A program made the translations under genes and the position numbers. Shown here in pieces: positions 1-7,899 of a DNA stretch of 25,635 nt. Under the pieces are notes generated by a model. That model was not told the DNA's origin. It worked only from the letters and a program-made list of their open reading frames with translations, and searched no databases. Source of the stretch: an uncultured Novosphingobium sp. (GTDB lineage Bacteria > Pseudomonadota > Alphaproteobacteria > Sphingomonadales > Sphingomonadaceae); contig CAMPHR010000039.1 of assembly GCA_946886075.1 (NCBI GenBank), forward strand, positions 1 through 25,635. The letters run 5' to 3'. The number at the start of each line of letters is the position of its first letter. Within the stretch, counting starts at the first letter, position 1.

Positions 1-113
1 CCCCACAGGCGAACGCTCACCCACCAATCCCCCACCCCACGCCGTTGACGCAGCCCCGCACCACTCATAACGTCGCGCCCGCAAACTGACGCCGCGCTCG
101 GAGACGCCGTCCC

Positions 114-1130
114 ATGGAAGACACCGCCAACCTCTATCCGCCCGGCTATCGCTATGCCCGGCGGGACATGCTGGCGACCGTGCGTAAGCTGTCCGTGATC
201 GACGACCGCCGCAACGCGCTGCTCTTATTCCTGCAATGGGCAATCGCGATCGCGGCGGGCGCCGTTGCGATCCATCTCGACAGCGTCCCCGTCTACATCC
301 TGGCGGGCTTCATCATCGGATCGCGCATCCAATGTCTGGCCGTGATGATGCATGATGCCTGCCACTCCATGCTGTTCAGCAACCGCCGCATCAATGACCT
401 GATCGGCGACATCTTCGTCGCCTACCCGCTCGGCTTCAGCATTCATCTGTACCGCGCGAACCACATGCACCACCATCGCTACACCAACACGATGCGCGAC
501 CGCGACTATCGGGTGCAGCAGCGCGATCCCGACCAGAAGTTCCCCAAGCGCCCCGCCGCCATGTTCTGGCTGCTGGTCCGCAGCGTCACCGGCCTCAACT
601 TCTATCGCATGGCCCGCGACAGCCGGATCTGGGCGCCCTTCGCCAATTTCCATAGTCCCGGCCGCTTCGGCTACCACTTTCCCCTCGCCCTGCGCATCCG
701 CTACGTCGTCTGGGCGCTGCTGTTCTACGGCCTGATCCTGATGTCGCCCTGGCGCTGGCAGATATTGGGCCTGCTCCTGATCCCGCAATTCATCTGGGCC
801 AATGTGTTCAACCGCATCCGGGCGATCGCCGAGCATAACGGCGTCGCCAACGAACGCGAACTCAACGGCACGCGGACGATCATCCCGACGCTGCTCGACC
901 GTTTCCTCATCGCGCCGCTCAACGTCAGCTACCATCTGGAACATCATCTGTTTCCGTCCGTGCCCTGGCAAAATCTGCGGCGGTTGCATGGGGTTCTGAT
1001 GACCGACCCCAGTTTCGCCACACACGCCCATATCACCCGCAGCTATTGGGGCGTGATGCGCGAACTGATGCCGCCGTCCGCAAGGGACAAGGGCGAGCCT
1101 GTGGCCGCCAGCGTCAACCAGCAAGCCTGA
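114..1130 (+). CDS. Membrane fatty acid desaturase
   Basis: A 338-residue integral membrane protein of the fatty acid desaturase / hydroxylase superfamily, which uses a di-iron centre to insert double bonds (or hydroxyls) into acyl chains in the inner membrane. The three diagnostic histidine boxes are all present: HDACH at residues 80-84, HMHHH at 117-121 and HLEHH at 274-278. Hydrophobic segments lie around residues 36-54, 58-78, 196-212 and 217-232. The length is normal for the family. The ATG start has no strong Shine-Dalgarno sequence in front, so the start is likely but not certain. It stands alone, with about 260 bp before the next gene. The exact substrate (phospholipid acyl chain, carotenoid or other lipid) cannot be told from sequence. 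A cyclopropane-fatty-acid synthase lies 3.7 kb downstream, so membrane lipid modification is a plausible shared theme. Confidence 0.9.
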   Translation: MEDTANLYPPGYRYARRDMLATVRKLSVIDDRRNALLLFLQWAIAIAAGAVAIHLDSVPVYILAGFIIGSRIQCLAVMMHDACHSMLFSNRRINDLIGDIFVAYPLGFSIHLYRANHMHHHRYTNTMRDRDYRVQQRDPDQKFPKRPAAMFWLLVRSVTGLNFYRMARDSRIWAPFANFHSPGRFGYHFPLALRIRYVVWALLFYGLILMSPWRWQILGLLLIPQFIWANVFNRIRAIAEHNGVANERELNGTRTIIPTLLDRFLIAPLNVSYHLEHHLFPSVPWQNLRRLHGVLMTDPSFATHAHITRSYWGVMRELMPPSARDKGEPVAASVNQQA

Positions 1131-1392
1131 ACCGCGCGCCACTCCGCAAGGGCATTGTGGCCGGATCGCTACAGCCTCCGCAAAAACCATCCTATTTCCG
1201 CTGCGACCAGCAAGAAACGCCTGTCCTATTCCTCTCGGCGATGCCTATCCCCTCGCCCTGCGCGATGTCGCTCGCATCCGCCCACGCGCGCCCGGGCACG
1301 CGCGCGCATACACTGTGAACTTCGGGGCAAGAATGGCGGTTTTCCGCCGATCTTCATCATGACAGCATCGGCCAAGCCGCTATAGGATCAGC

Positions 1393-2313
1393 ATGATATC
1401 CTCTCCCATCTGGCTCCCCGCCACCCTCCTTGCAGGCGCCACCCAGGCCTGGCGCACCGCAATCCAGCGGCGCGTGAGCAAGACCCTGTCGGTAAATGCC
1501 GCCGGACTGGTGCGCTACCTCTACGGCCTGCCCTTCGCGCTGCTGTTGCTCGGCGCATATCATTGGGCATTCTCCAAGGCCCTGCCCACGCCCGACCCCA
1601 AATTCCTCCTCTTCTGCGCAGCGGGCGGTCTGGCACAGATCATCGCCACGAACTTGCTCATCATGGCCTTCGCCCATCGCAATTTCGTCGTGGGCACCGC
1701 CTATTCCAAGACGGAAGCCGTACAGGGCGCGATCCTTTCCTTCCTTTTGATGAGCGAGCGGCTTCATCCCCTTGCCTGGGCAGGCATCGGCTGCGGCGTC
1801 GCAGGCGTGATGCTGCTGTCGGCGGGCGGCAAACGCATGGGGCCAGCCGATTTTGTGAGAGCGCTCGGCCAGCCAGCAGCGCTCACCGGCATCGCATCGG
1901 GCTTCTTCTTCGCGCTGACCGCCATCGGCATCCGCCGCGCAACGCAGGAAGTGGGCGGCAGCGACCCGATCCTCGCCGCGCTCATCGTGCTGGTGGTGAC
2001 CGTCGCGCTCCAGACCCTGATGCAGGGCAGCTATCTCCTGCTGCGCGAACCAGCCGAGATGCGCAAGCTCTGGGGCAGTTGGCGCATTTCCGGCCAGGTC
2101 GGCCTGCTATCGGCGCTGGGCTCTGCTTGCTGGTTCACCGGCTTTGCCACAGCCCCCGTCGCGCTGGTCCGCATCGTCGGCCAGATCGAAGTCGCCTTCA
2201 CGCTCGGCTTCGGCCATTTCTACCTTGGCGAGCGGATGACGCGCAGCGAGATCATGGGGCTATTGCTGGTCGTCAGCGGCGTCGTGCTCGCCTTGACCGG
2301 AACCTTCCTGTGA
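1393..2313 (+). CDS. EamA/DMT-family transporter
   Basis: A 306-residue, almost wholly hydrophobic protein that reads as a drug/metabolite transporter superfamily member with about ten membrane segments in two five-helix EamA-like halves. Signs are the small-residue-rich helices, the charged loop between halves (around residues 145-155), and the repeat-like ends AGVMLLSAGG in the first half and LVVSGVVLALTG in the second. It probably exports or imports a small metabolite across the inner membrane; the substrate is unknown. The start ATG follows AGGATC by about 5 nt, a reasonable ribosome site. It is convergent with the outer-membrane protein gene downstream, and the terminator at 2346-2377 lies between them. 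Confidence 0.85.
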   Translation: MISSPIWLPATLLAGATQAWRTAIQRRVSKTLSVNAAGLVRYLYGLPFALLLLGAYHWAFSKALPTPDPKFLLFCAAGGLAQIIATNLLIMAFAHRNFVVGTAYSKTEAVQGAILSFLLMSERLHPLAWAGIGCGVAGVMLLSAGGKRMGPADFVRALGQPAALTGIASGFFFALTAIGIRRATQEVGGSDPILAALIVLVVTVALQTLMQGSYLLLREPAEMRKLWGSWRISGQVGLLSALGSACWFTGFATAPVALVRIVGQIEVAFTLGFGHFYLGERMTRSEIMGLLLVVSGVVLALTGTFL

Positions 2314-2345
2314 ACACGCGACCGCTGGAGCCGTCCCGTCCCACC

Positions 2346-2377
2346 AAACAAAAAGGGCGGCCCCGCTGGGACCGCCC
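2346..2377 (-). terminator. Rho-independent terminator of the beta-barrel gene
   Basis: A 10-bp stem (arms 2355-2364 and 2368-2377, one mismatch, 3-nt loop) is followed on the minus strand by a T-rich run (TTTTTGTTT, 2346-2354). It lies 26 bp beyond the stop of the minus-strand outer-membrane protein gene. It also separates that gene from the convergent transporter. Confidence 0.9.
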
Positions 2378-2402
2378 TCCTGCGTTTCAGATCCGGGAAG
2401 GA

Positions 2403-2909
2403 TTAGAAACGGAAACCGATGCTGACGACGCCAGCGTCACGGCTGAAATCGTCTTCATATTCGGTGCGCTGATATTCAGCCGAGATGTAGGCATTGCCGT
2501 TGAAGGCATATTCCAGACCGCCACCGAAACGCACGCCTTCAAGGGCGAAGCCCGCGTTGGTGTTTTCTGCTTCCAGGCGGGTGTTGGCATAGCCAACCTT
2601 GCCGAAGAACAGAACCTGCGGGTTCAGAACGTAGCCGAGGCGAACCGAAGCTGCCAGGTCGCGGCTTACTTCCACGCCAGCGGAATCAACGGTGGAATCG
2701 CCCAGCGTCACTTCGGGGCCGAAGGTGATCGAGGGGGTCAGGGCGACGTCGTAGCCAGCGCTCACGCCGTAGCTCACGCCTTCGTTGCCGAGGCTGTCAT
2801 AGCCAACGGTCACGCCAGCGCGGGGGCCGGTGAAGGGAGCAGCGTCCTGCGCGAAAGCGGGAGCCGAGAAAGCGGCAGCAGCAGCGGCTGCGAAAATCAC
2901 AGTCTTCAT
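2403..2909 (-). CDS. Small outer-membrane beta-barrel protein
   Basis: A 168-residue secreted protein with a clear Sec signal peptide (MKTVIFAAAAAAAFSAPAFAQ, cleavage after AFA-Q) and a body of alternating hydrophobic/polar strands rich in Gly, Tyr and Phe. It ends in ...VVSIGFRF, the terminal-Phe signature recognised by the BAM assembly machinery. This fits the 8-stranded OmpA/OmpW/Omp25-like porin-family barrels common in Alphaproteobacteria. A TTG five codons upstream would lengthen the frame. The ATG at 2909 is preferred because GAGGACTTT sits directly before it and the signal peptide then starts correctly. It is a monocistronic unit with its own terminator. Its role could be structural, adhesive or permeability-related; sequence does not decide. 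Confidence 0.88.
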   Translation of the reverse strand: MKTVIFAAAAAAAFSAPAFAQDAAPFTGPRAGVTVGYDSLGNEGVSYGVSAGYDVALTPSITFGPEVTLGDSTVDSAGVEVSRDLAASVRLGYVLNPQVLFFGKVGYANTRLEAENTNAGFALEGVRFGGGLEYAFNGNAYISAEYQRTEYEDDFSRDAGVVSIGFRF

Positions 2910-3320
2910 AAAGTCCTCATGCAATAAGATGTGCGTCGCTCAGGAAATGAACCGCACTCTTGATATAAACAGGCATGGTACCGAAGCATTTGGCTTCGAG
3001 CGCCGCTATGAAGTGACCCCTTTTACACCATCCCTGCTTGCCCCGATCTTTCATCGTGAGCGGGAGCGCATATGGTCCTCTCAGATCCATGTTGCAATAT
3101 CGATATGAAGATTGTTGATTAATGATGCTATTTCGCAACAGTAACCAACTTCGACATGCGCGCCCCTCGACCGACTGGCCGCGCATTGCCGCCACTCGAA
3201 GCAGCGCTGTCCTATCCACAGCGAATATGGCCAGAAGATGAACCTGAATGTCATTTCGCACACGTTTCGACCGGCGAGCCGATTTTTGACGCCAGTGATG
3301 CAAAAGAGTAACAGCAGTAC
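2910..3320. other. Intergenic region between divergent genes
   Basis: About 410 bp separate the minus-strand barrel gene from the plus-strand cytochrome b gene and must hold both promoters. A small hairpin (CGAAGC at 2982-2987 pairing with GCTTCG at 2993-2998, 5-nt loop) lies about 75 bp upstream of the barrel gene start. A TATATC run at about 2960 on the minus strand could be its -10 element, but no convincing -35 was seen. Frames inside this stretch show no recognisable protein. Confidence 0.5.
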
Positions 3321-4049
3321 ATGGCCAGCACTCCCGCTCCCGCAGATCCGATGGCGTCGCTGGTGCTGCGTCATCGCTGGCCGGTGCGGTTGTGGCACTG
3401 GATCAATGCCGGGCTGCTCTACATCCTCTTCACCAGCGGGCTCGGGATATTCAACGCTCACCCACGCCTCTATTGGGGGCACTATGGCGCCAATTTCGAT
3501 GAGCCATGGCTTAAGCTTGAGCGCTTTGGCGGTTGGCTCACCCTGCCTGCCCATTATGATCTCGCCATGTCCCGGCACTGGCATTTGGCCGCCGCCCCGC
3601 TCTTCGCCTTCGCCCTCGCCGCCTATATGCTCTGGGCGTTGCTGAGCCGCCATCTCACCCGCGATCTCGCCTTCCGCCGGGCCGAGCTGAAGCCTCGCCA
3701 TGTCTGGCAGGACATCGCCGATCATGCCCGCCTGCGCTTTCCCACGGGCAAGGCCGCGCTGCGCTACAATGTGCTGCAGAAGGCGAGCTACATAGCCGTC
3801 ATCTTCATCGCCCTGCCGCTGTTGATCTTCACTGGCCTCACCATGTCGCCGGGCATGAACGCAGCCTGGCCCTGGCTCGTTGACCTATTCGGCGGCAGGC
3901 AGTCGGCGCGCTCAATCCATTTCGTCACAGCCTTCGCGCTCGTCGCCTTCTTCCTGGTGCACATTGCCATGGTGCTGCTTGCAGGGCCCGCAAATGAACT
4001 GCGCTCCATCATCACCGGCCGCTACCGCTTGCCCAAGGCGCGGCCATGA
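3321..4049 (+). CDS. Membrane cytochrome b (b561/thiosulfate reductase-type)
   Basis: A 242-residue inner-membrane protein with four or five hydrophobic segments (about residues 27-45, 88-108, 155-175, 197-221). Histidines suit b-type haem ligation: H26 in the N-terminal helix, H86/H88 at the start of helix 2, and H200 and H214 flanking the last helix. It matches the bacterial cytochrome b561 / Ni-hydrogenase cytochrome b / PhsC-type fold. Its stop overlaps the start of the molybdopterin oxidoreductase gene (ATGA, 4046-4049), so the two are translationally coupled. It most likely shuttles electrons between the quinone pool and that periplasmic enzyme. An internal ATG at 3351 is an alternative start; neither has a strong ribosome site. 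Confidence 0.85.
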   Translation: MASTPAPADPMASLVLRHRWPVRLWHWINAGLLYILFTSGLGIFNAHPRLYWGHYGANFDEPWLKLERFGGWLTLPAHYDLAMSRHWHLAAAPLFAFALAAYMLWALLSRHLTRDLAFRRAELKPRHVWQDIADHARLRFPTGKAALRYNVLQKASYIAVIFIALPLLIFTGLTMSPGMNAAWPWLVDLFGGRQSARSIHFVTAFALVAFFLVHIAMVLLAGPANELRSIITGRYRLPKARP

Positions 4050-4798
4050 GCCTCATCCTCAATCGCCGCACATTGCTGCTCGGCGCCGCGGCGACGCTGT
4101 CAGGGTGTGACTGGCTGGCGCGCAACGAGCAGGCGCGAGAGCTGCTCTTTTCAGCGGAGAATTTCCATAAATGGGCGCAGCGCAGCCTGATGGCGCGTGA
4201 TGCGCTGGCAAAGGAGTTCAGGCCGGACCAAATCTCGCCCTTCTTCCGGCCGAACGGCACGGCCAATCCGGATACGCCCGAATATCGCGCATTGTGGCGT
4301 TCAGGCTTTGCTGACTGGCGGCTCAAAGTAACGGGGCTGGTCGGCCGCCCCCTCTCACTCTCGCTCGCGCAATTGTACAGCCTGCCGCATCGCGAGCAGA
4401 TCACGCGCCACGACTGTGTCGAAGGATGGAGCGCGATCGGCAAATGGCGGGGCGTTCCGCTGAGCCTCATCCTGGATGCGGCGCGCATGAGCGAGCGGGC
4501 GCGCTATCTTGTTTTCAAATGCGCCGACTTCATGGGTGACGGGCGACCCTATTATGAAAGCATCGACCTGGTCGACGCCTTCCACCCCCAGACGATCCTC
4601 GCCTTTGCGCTCAATGACCAGCCGCTGCGCGTCGCCAACGGCGCGCCCCTGCGCCTGCGCGTCGAACGACAGCTGGGATATAAGCAGGCCAAATATCTGA
4701 TGGAGATAGAGGCGGTCACTACCCTGTCCGGCTTTGGCGAGGGCAAGGGCGGCTATTGGGAGGACCGCGCCAATTATGATTGGTATGCAGGCATTTGA
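4046..4798 (+). CDS. Sulfite-oxidase-type molybdopterin oxidoreductase
   Basis: A 250-residue protein with the oxidoreductase molybdopterin-binding domain of the sulfite oxidase / MsrP (YedY) superfamily. The molybdenum-ligating cysteine is C124 in RHDCVEGWS, followed by the typical GxWxGVPLS segment and the cofactor-binding NGAPLRLRVERQLGYKQAKYL stretch near residues 208-228 (shown by its ends NGAPLRLRV and GYKQAKYL). The N-terminus (NRRTLLLGAAATLSGC) combines a twin-Arg-like pair with a lipobox ending at C21, suggesting Tat export and lipid anchoring. It overlaps the cytochrome b gene upstream by 4 nt, so the pair should form one membrane-bound redox enzyme. The substrate is unknown. It differs from classical MsrP in its shorter length and lipobox. 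Confidence 0.87.
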   Translation: MSLILNRRTLLLGAAATLSGCDWLARNEQARELLFSAENFHKWAQRSLMARDALAKEFRPDQISPFFRPNGTANPDTPEYRALWRSGFADWRLKVTGLVGRPLSLSLAQLYSLPHREQITRHDCVEGWSAIGKWRGVPLSLILDAARMSERARYLVFKCADFMGDGRPYYESIDLVDAFHPQTILAFALNDQPLRVANGAPLRLRVERQLGYKQAKYLMEIEAVTTLSGFGEGKGGYWEDRANYDWYAGI

Positions 4799-4831
4799 CG
4801 GGCGCGGAATGACCTGACAGGTTGCGCGCCT

Positions 4832-6073
4832 ATGAAACTGTTCGATCGCGTCATCAATCGGCTGGTCACACGGGGACAGCTGACCATCATCTACCATGAC
4901 GGCAGGAAAGTAACGGCGGGCGCGCCCAATCCGGCTTTCCCGTCGCTCGCGCTCAAGTTCAGGGACGCGCGCGTCCCCTTCGACATCATCAAGGACCCGC
5001 GCCTTGGCATGGCGGAGGCCTATATCGACGGCCGCGTCGGCATAGAGGGCGGCGGCATCATGGAACTGATCTCGCTGATCCGCGCCAACAACAGCTGGGA
5101 AAGCGGCAAATCGATCAGCGACAAAGGGCGGTTGAAGCGCGGCATCAAGTCGATCCGCCAAACCCTCTGGCGCGCCAATCACCGCGCCCGATCAAAGACC
5201 AACGTCGCGCATCATTACGACCTGTCAGGCGCGCTCTACGCCCTCTTCCTCGATCGCGACCGCCAATATAGCTGCGCCTACTTCCCCGATGCCGATAATG
5301 GAGCAGGGATCAGCCTGGAGCAGGCGCAGGAGGACAAAAAGGCGCACATCGCCGCCAAGCTGCACCTGAAGCCAGGCATGAAGGTGCTGGACATTGGCTG
5401 CGGCTGGGGCGGCATGGCGCTTTATCTGCACCGCACCTGCGGCGTTGATGTGACCGGCATCACCCTGTCGGAGGAACAGCTGAAGGTCGCGCGGCAACGT
5501 GCCGAGGAAGCGGGGGTTGCCGATCATGTCCGTTTCGAGCTGATAGACTATCGCGATGTCGAAGGGCCCTTCGATCGCATCGTTTCGGTCGGCATGTTCG
5601 AACATGTCGGCACCGCGCATTACCGCACCTTTTTCGACAAATGCCGCGATCTTCTGACGCCCGACGGCGTGATGCTGGTCCACACGATCGGCCGCATCGA
5701 TGGGCCCGGCATCACCGACGCCTTCACGCAGAAATATATCTTCCCGGGCGGCTACATCCCGGCGCTCTCCGAAATGATCCAGGGCAGCGAGGGCACGCGG
5801 CTGATGGTGACGGATGTCGAAGTGCTGCGGCTGCACTACGGCCTCACCATTCGCCAGTGGTACGCCCGGGCAATGGCGCGACGGGCGGACATCATTGCGC
5901 TGTATGACGAGCGTTTCTTCCGCCTCTGGACCTTCTATCTGGCAGGCGCGGCGACGGTATTCGAACATGGCGGCATGGTGAATTACCAGGTCCAATATGT
6001 TCGCAATCGCCGGTCTTTGCCGATCACGCGCGACTATATGACGCTGGCCGAAGACGAACTGCGCGGCAAATAG
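4832..6073 (+). CDS. cfa: Cyclopropane-fatty-acyl-phospholipid synthase
   Basis: A 413-residue SAM-dependent methyltransferase that converts unsaturated acyl chains of membrane phospholipids into cyclopropane rings. The family hallmark NVAHHYDLSGALYALFLD...YSCAYF appears at residues 124-151. The SAM-binding glycine motif VLDIGCGWGG is at 185-194 and VSVGMFEHVG at about 252-261. Further family blocks are FPGGYIPALSE and the C-terminal LRLHYGLTIRQWYARA. Length is normal. It starts 33 bp after the molybdoenzyme gene in the same direction, so it may belong to that transcript. Some CFA-like enzymes carry other lipid substrates, but the cfa assignment is the simplest. Confidence 0.92.
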   Translation: MKLFDRVINRLVTRGQLTIIYHDGRKVTAGAPNPAFPSLALKFRDARVPFDIIKDPRLGMAEAYIDGRVGIEGGGIMELISLIRANNSWESGKSISDKGRLKRGIKSIRQTLWRANHRARSKTNVAHHYDLSGALYALFLDRDRQYSCAYFPDADNGAGISLEQAQEDKKAHIAAKLHLKPGMKVLDIGCGWGGMALYLHRTCGVDVTGITLSEEQLKVARQRAEEAGVADHVRFELIDYRDVEGPFDRIVSVGMFEHVGTAHYRTFFDKCRDLLTPDGVMLVHTIGRIDGPGITDAFTQKYIFPGGYIPALSEMIQGSEGTRLMVTDVEVLRLHYGLTIRQWYARAMARRADIIALYDERFFRLWTFYLAGAATVFEHGGMVNYQVQYVRNRRSLPITRDYMTLAEDELRGK

Positions 6074-6087
6074 CCTCCCTTAATAAT

Positions 6088-6123
6088 GGCTGACGACCCC
6101 GTTCCCGGATGGTTCAGTCAGCC
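6088..6123. promoter_or_regulatory. Inverted repeat downstream of cfa
   Basis: GGCTGAC (6088-6094) is repeated inverted as GTCAGCC (6117-6123), 22 bp apart, just after the cfa stop. There is no T-run, so this is a weak terminator candidate. It might instead be an operator for the secreted-protein gene downstream. Confidence 0.3.
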
Positions 6124-6194
6124 GCGTGCATCTTCTCTCCCCTAGGCCCCGTCGAACGCGCATGCGCCCGGGGCGGATGTTGAGGAGAGAGGAT

Positions 6195-6500
6195 ATGAAT
6201 ATCTTCGTGAAGGGCGCCGCCGCGCTCGGCCTGGTGGTCACTGCGCTAGGCGCAACGGCGATGCCCGCGCAGGCGCAATATCGCGGCGGCTATTATGGCT
6301 ATGGCGATCGCGACTGGCGCGGCGACCGTGGCTGGCGGGACGGCGACCGGCGGTGGGACAACCGCCGCTGGCGCGATGGCGACCGCCGCTACTGGCGGGA
6401 CGGCAGGCGGCATCATTCCCGCTACCGCCAACGTTGCTGGACCGAGTGGCGCTATGACTATTATCGCGACCGCGACGTCCGGGTCCGCATCTGCCGCTGA
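6195..6500 (+). CDS. Secreted Arg/Trp/Asp-rich small protein
   Basis: A 101-residue protein with a Sec signal peptide (residues 1 to about 28, ending MPAQAQ) and a highly polar mature part. That part is built of WRDGDRR-like repeats (WRDGDRRW, WRDGDRRYW, WRDGRRHH) and closes with a Cys-containing tail (RCWTEWRYDYYRDRDVRVRICR, shown by its ends RCWTEW and VRVRICR). Two cysteines could form a periplasmic disulfide. It resembles RcnB-like periplasmic proteins in composition and layout, but homology is not certain. The frame extends upstream to 6126. The ATG at 6195 is chosen because GAGGAGAGAGGAT precedes it and the signal peptide then begins correctly. A GC-rich hairpin (GCCCCG 6146-6151 with CGGGGC 6169-6174, enclosing the palindrome GCGCATGCGC) lies in its leader, about 20 nt before the start codon. 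Confidence 0.75.
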   Translation: MNIFVKGAAALGLVVTALGATAMPAQAQYRGGYYGYGDRDWRGDRGWRDGDRRWDNRRWRDGDRRYWRDGRRHHSRYRQRCWTEWRYDYYRDRDVRVRICR

Positions 6501-6534
6501 CGCATAACTGTCTGGCGTTGGAACAGAAACACTT

Positions 6535-6575
6535 CCGCAACCCGATCCCTGATTGAAGCGGGGATCAGGTTGCGG
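6535..6575 (+). promoter_or_regulatory. Long stem-loop before the DUF350 operon
   Basis: A 15-bp stem with one mismatch (arms 6535-6549 and 6561-6575, 11-nt loop) ends 13 nt before the ATG at 6589. There is no T-run after it, and the following gene has no visible Shine-Dalgarno sequence. It could be a processing or attenuation site, or a terminator for the upstream gene. Confidence 0.5.
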
Positions 6576-6588
6576 CATCCTTGACGGC

Positions 6589-7011
6589 ATGAGCGATCCC
6601 ATGCCCGTCATCCAGAGCCTGCTATCCGGGCTCCCCATCTTCCTGCTGCACCTTGCCTGCGCCACGCTGGCGTGGCTCGCGGCACTGGCGCTTTATATGT
6701 GGATCACGCCACACGATGAATTCGCCCTGATTCGCGCCGGGAATGAAGCGGCGGCGATCTCGCTCGGCGGCGCGGCGATCGGCCTCTCCATTCCACTGGC
6801 CCTGTGCCTCGCCGGGTCGGTCAATGTCTGGGACGTGATGATCTGGGGCAGCGTCACGCTTGTCCTGCAGCTGATCGCCTTTCGCTTCGTCGATTTCCTG
6901 CTCGGCTCGCTATCTGCCCGGATCGAGGCGAATGAGCGATCCGCCGCCATCTTCCTGGCGATGATGAAGGTTGCGATCGCCTGCCTGACGGCCGCGGCCG
7001 TGGCGGGCTGA
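6589..7011 (+). CDS. DUF350-family membrane protein
   Basis: A 140-residue integral membrane protein with four hydrophobic segments. It fits the DUF350 family: ITPHDEFALIRAGNEAAAISLGG...GLSIPLA is the family's characteristic block after the first helix (the N-E-A-A-A core is visible). DUF350 proteins are inner-membrane proteins of unknown biochemical function. The frame can be extended to a TTG at 6553, but that would start inside the stem-loop. ATG 6589 is chosen, with ATG 6601 as an alternative; neither has a clear ribosome site. The stop is 3 bp before the protease gene, so the two are co-transcribed. A joint envelope function with the protease is inferred, not shown. Confidence 0.8.
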   Translation: MSDPMPVIQSLLSGLPIFLLHLACATLAWLAALALYMWITPHDEFALIRAGNEAAAISLGGAAIGLSIPLALCLAGSVNVWDVMIWGSVTLVLQLIAFRFVDFLLGSLSARIEANERSAAIFLAMMKVAIACLTAAAVAG

Positions 7012-7014
7012 GCC

Positions 7015-7869
7015 ATGGCGCGGCGGAGCATAGGATGCCTGCCGCTGATGCTGGGCGGCATATTGGCGCTCGCTTGGATCGGCGAGGTGACGCAGCGCAG
7101 CCCCTTGCAGGTGGAAAGCTTCGACCCTCGCTCCCCCCGCCGCCCGATGCCGCAATGGAGTGACGAAGCCTTCGTGATCGAGGACCGGGCAGGCGCACCA
7201 TCGGACAGCATGGGGACCGCCTTTGCCGTGGATCGCGACGGCGCCTGGCTGACGGCGGAACATGTCACCCATGACTGCGCCCGGATCGGACTGGAAGAAG
7301 GCGGGGTCGCCCGCGAAGTGTCCCGCGTGGTGGAAAGCCGGGAAGCGGACGCAGCGCTCGTCCGCGATGGCCTCCCCAGCGATCATGCCCTGCCCTTGTC
7401 CAGCCGGGTGCCAGCGCCCGGGTCCGCAGGCTTCCATATGGGCTTTCCTGCGGGACGCGCCTCGCTTGTCGTTTCCGAGCTGATCGGCGCGGCGAGCGCT
7501 CGCCGGGGGCGGACGGAGGAAACCCAGCCGGTGCTCGCCTGGGCGGAAGTCGCTCGCCTGCCCGAAAGCGACGACACCCTGTCCGGCATCAGCGGTGGGC
7601 CGGTCTTTGCCGAGGATGGCCATGTCGTGGGCGTCAACAGCGCAGCGACGGACCGGCGCGGGCGCATCTTGACCACGGCCCCTGACGCGATGATCCGGCT
7701 CGTTCAGGCGAGCCGCGCCGTCAATGATCAGCCGGTCGCCTATCCCTTCGCCGGGCTCGCCGATGCCGAATCCCGCTTCGCCTCATGGCTGGAGCAGGGC
7801 GTAATCCGCCGCATCTTCTGCGACGTGGATGATGCGCCCCGGTTGACGGCGGCTCAGCCGAAAGGCTAG
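7015..7869 (+). CDS. Membrane-anchored trypsin-like serine protease
   Basis: A 284-residue protein with an N-terminal hydrophobic anchor or signal (residues 8-22) and a chymotrypsin/HtrA-type protease domain. The triad is visible as H83 (AWLTAEHVTHDC), D112 (READAALV) and S193 (SGISGGPVF), followed by the usual DGHVVGVNSA strand. No PDZ domain follows. The last 50 residues carry no known domain. It should act in the periplasm, probably tethered to the inner membrane. It follows the DUF350 gene by 3 bp and precedes a DUF3297 gene by 30 bp. The nearby paired cysteine candidates (C88, C8) are not conserved features I recognise. A protease assignment is secure; the substrate is unknown. Confidence 0.85.
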   Translation: MARRSIGCLPLMLGGILALAWIGEVTQRSPLQVESFDPRSPRRPMPQWSDEAFVIEDRAGAPSDSMGTAFAVDRDGAWLTAEHVTHDCARIGLEEGGVAREVSRVVESREADAALVRDGLPSDHALPLSSRVPAPGSAGFHMGFPAGRASLVVSELIGAASARRGRTEETQPVLAWAEVARLPESDDTLSGISGGPVFAEDGHVVGVNSAATDRRGRILTTAPDAMIRLVQASRAVNDQPVAYPFAGLADAESRFASWLEQGVIRRIFCDVDDAPRLTAAQPKG

Positions 7870-7899
7870 GCCGCGCGAAACGAAGGATCTGAAACAGCC

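Noticed and set aside
225..1190. 321-residue minus-strand frame opposite the desaturase
   Set aside because: It is an antisense shadow of a gene with three intact His boxes; its Asp/Gln/Ala/His-rich composition has no domain.
1282..1311. Alternating GC run (CGCGCG-rich) before the transporter gene
   Set aside because: Could adopt Z-DNA, but such runs are expected by chance in high-GC DNA.
1563..2927. 454-residue plus-strand frame across the transporter and the barrel gene
   Set aside because: It runs out of frame through the transporter and antisense through the signal-peptide gene and its terminator; the product is Arg/Pro-rich and featureless.
2917..3303. Minus-strand frames in the 2910-3320 gap
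   Set aside because: No ribosome site, no domain, and the stretch must hold two promoters.
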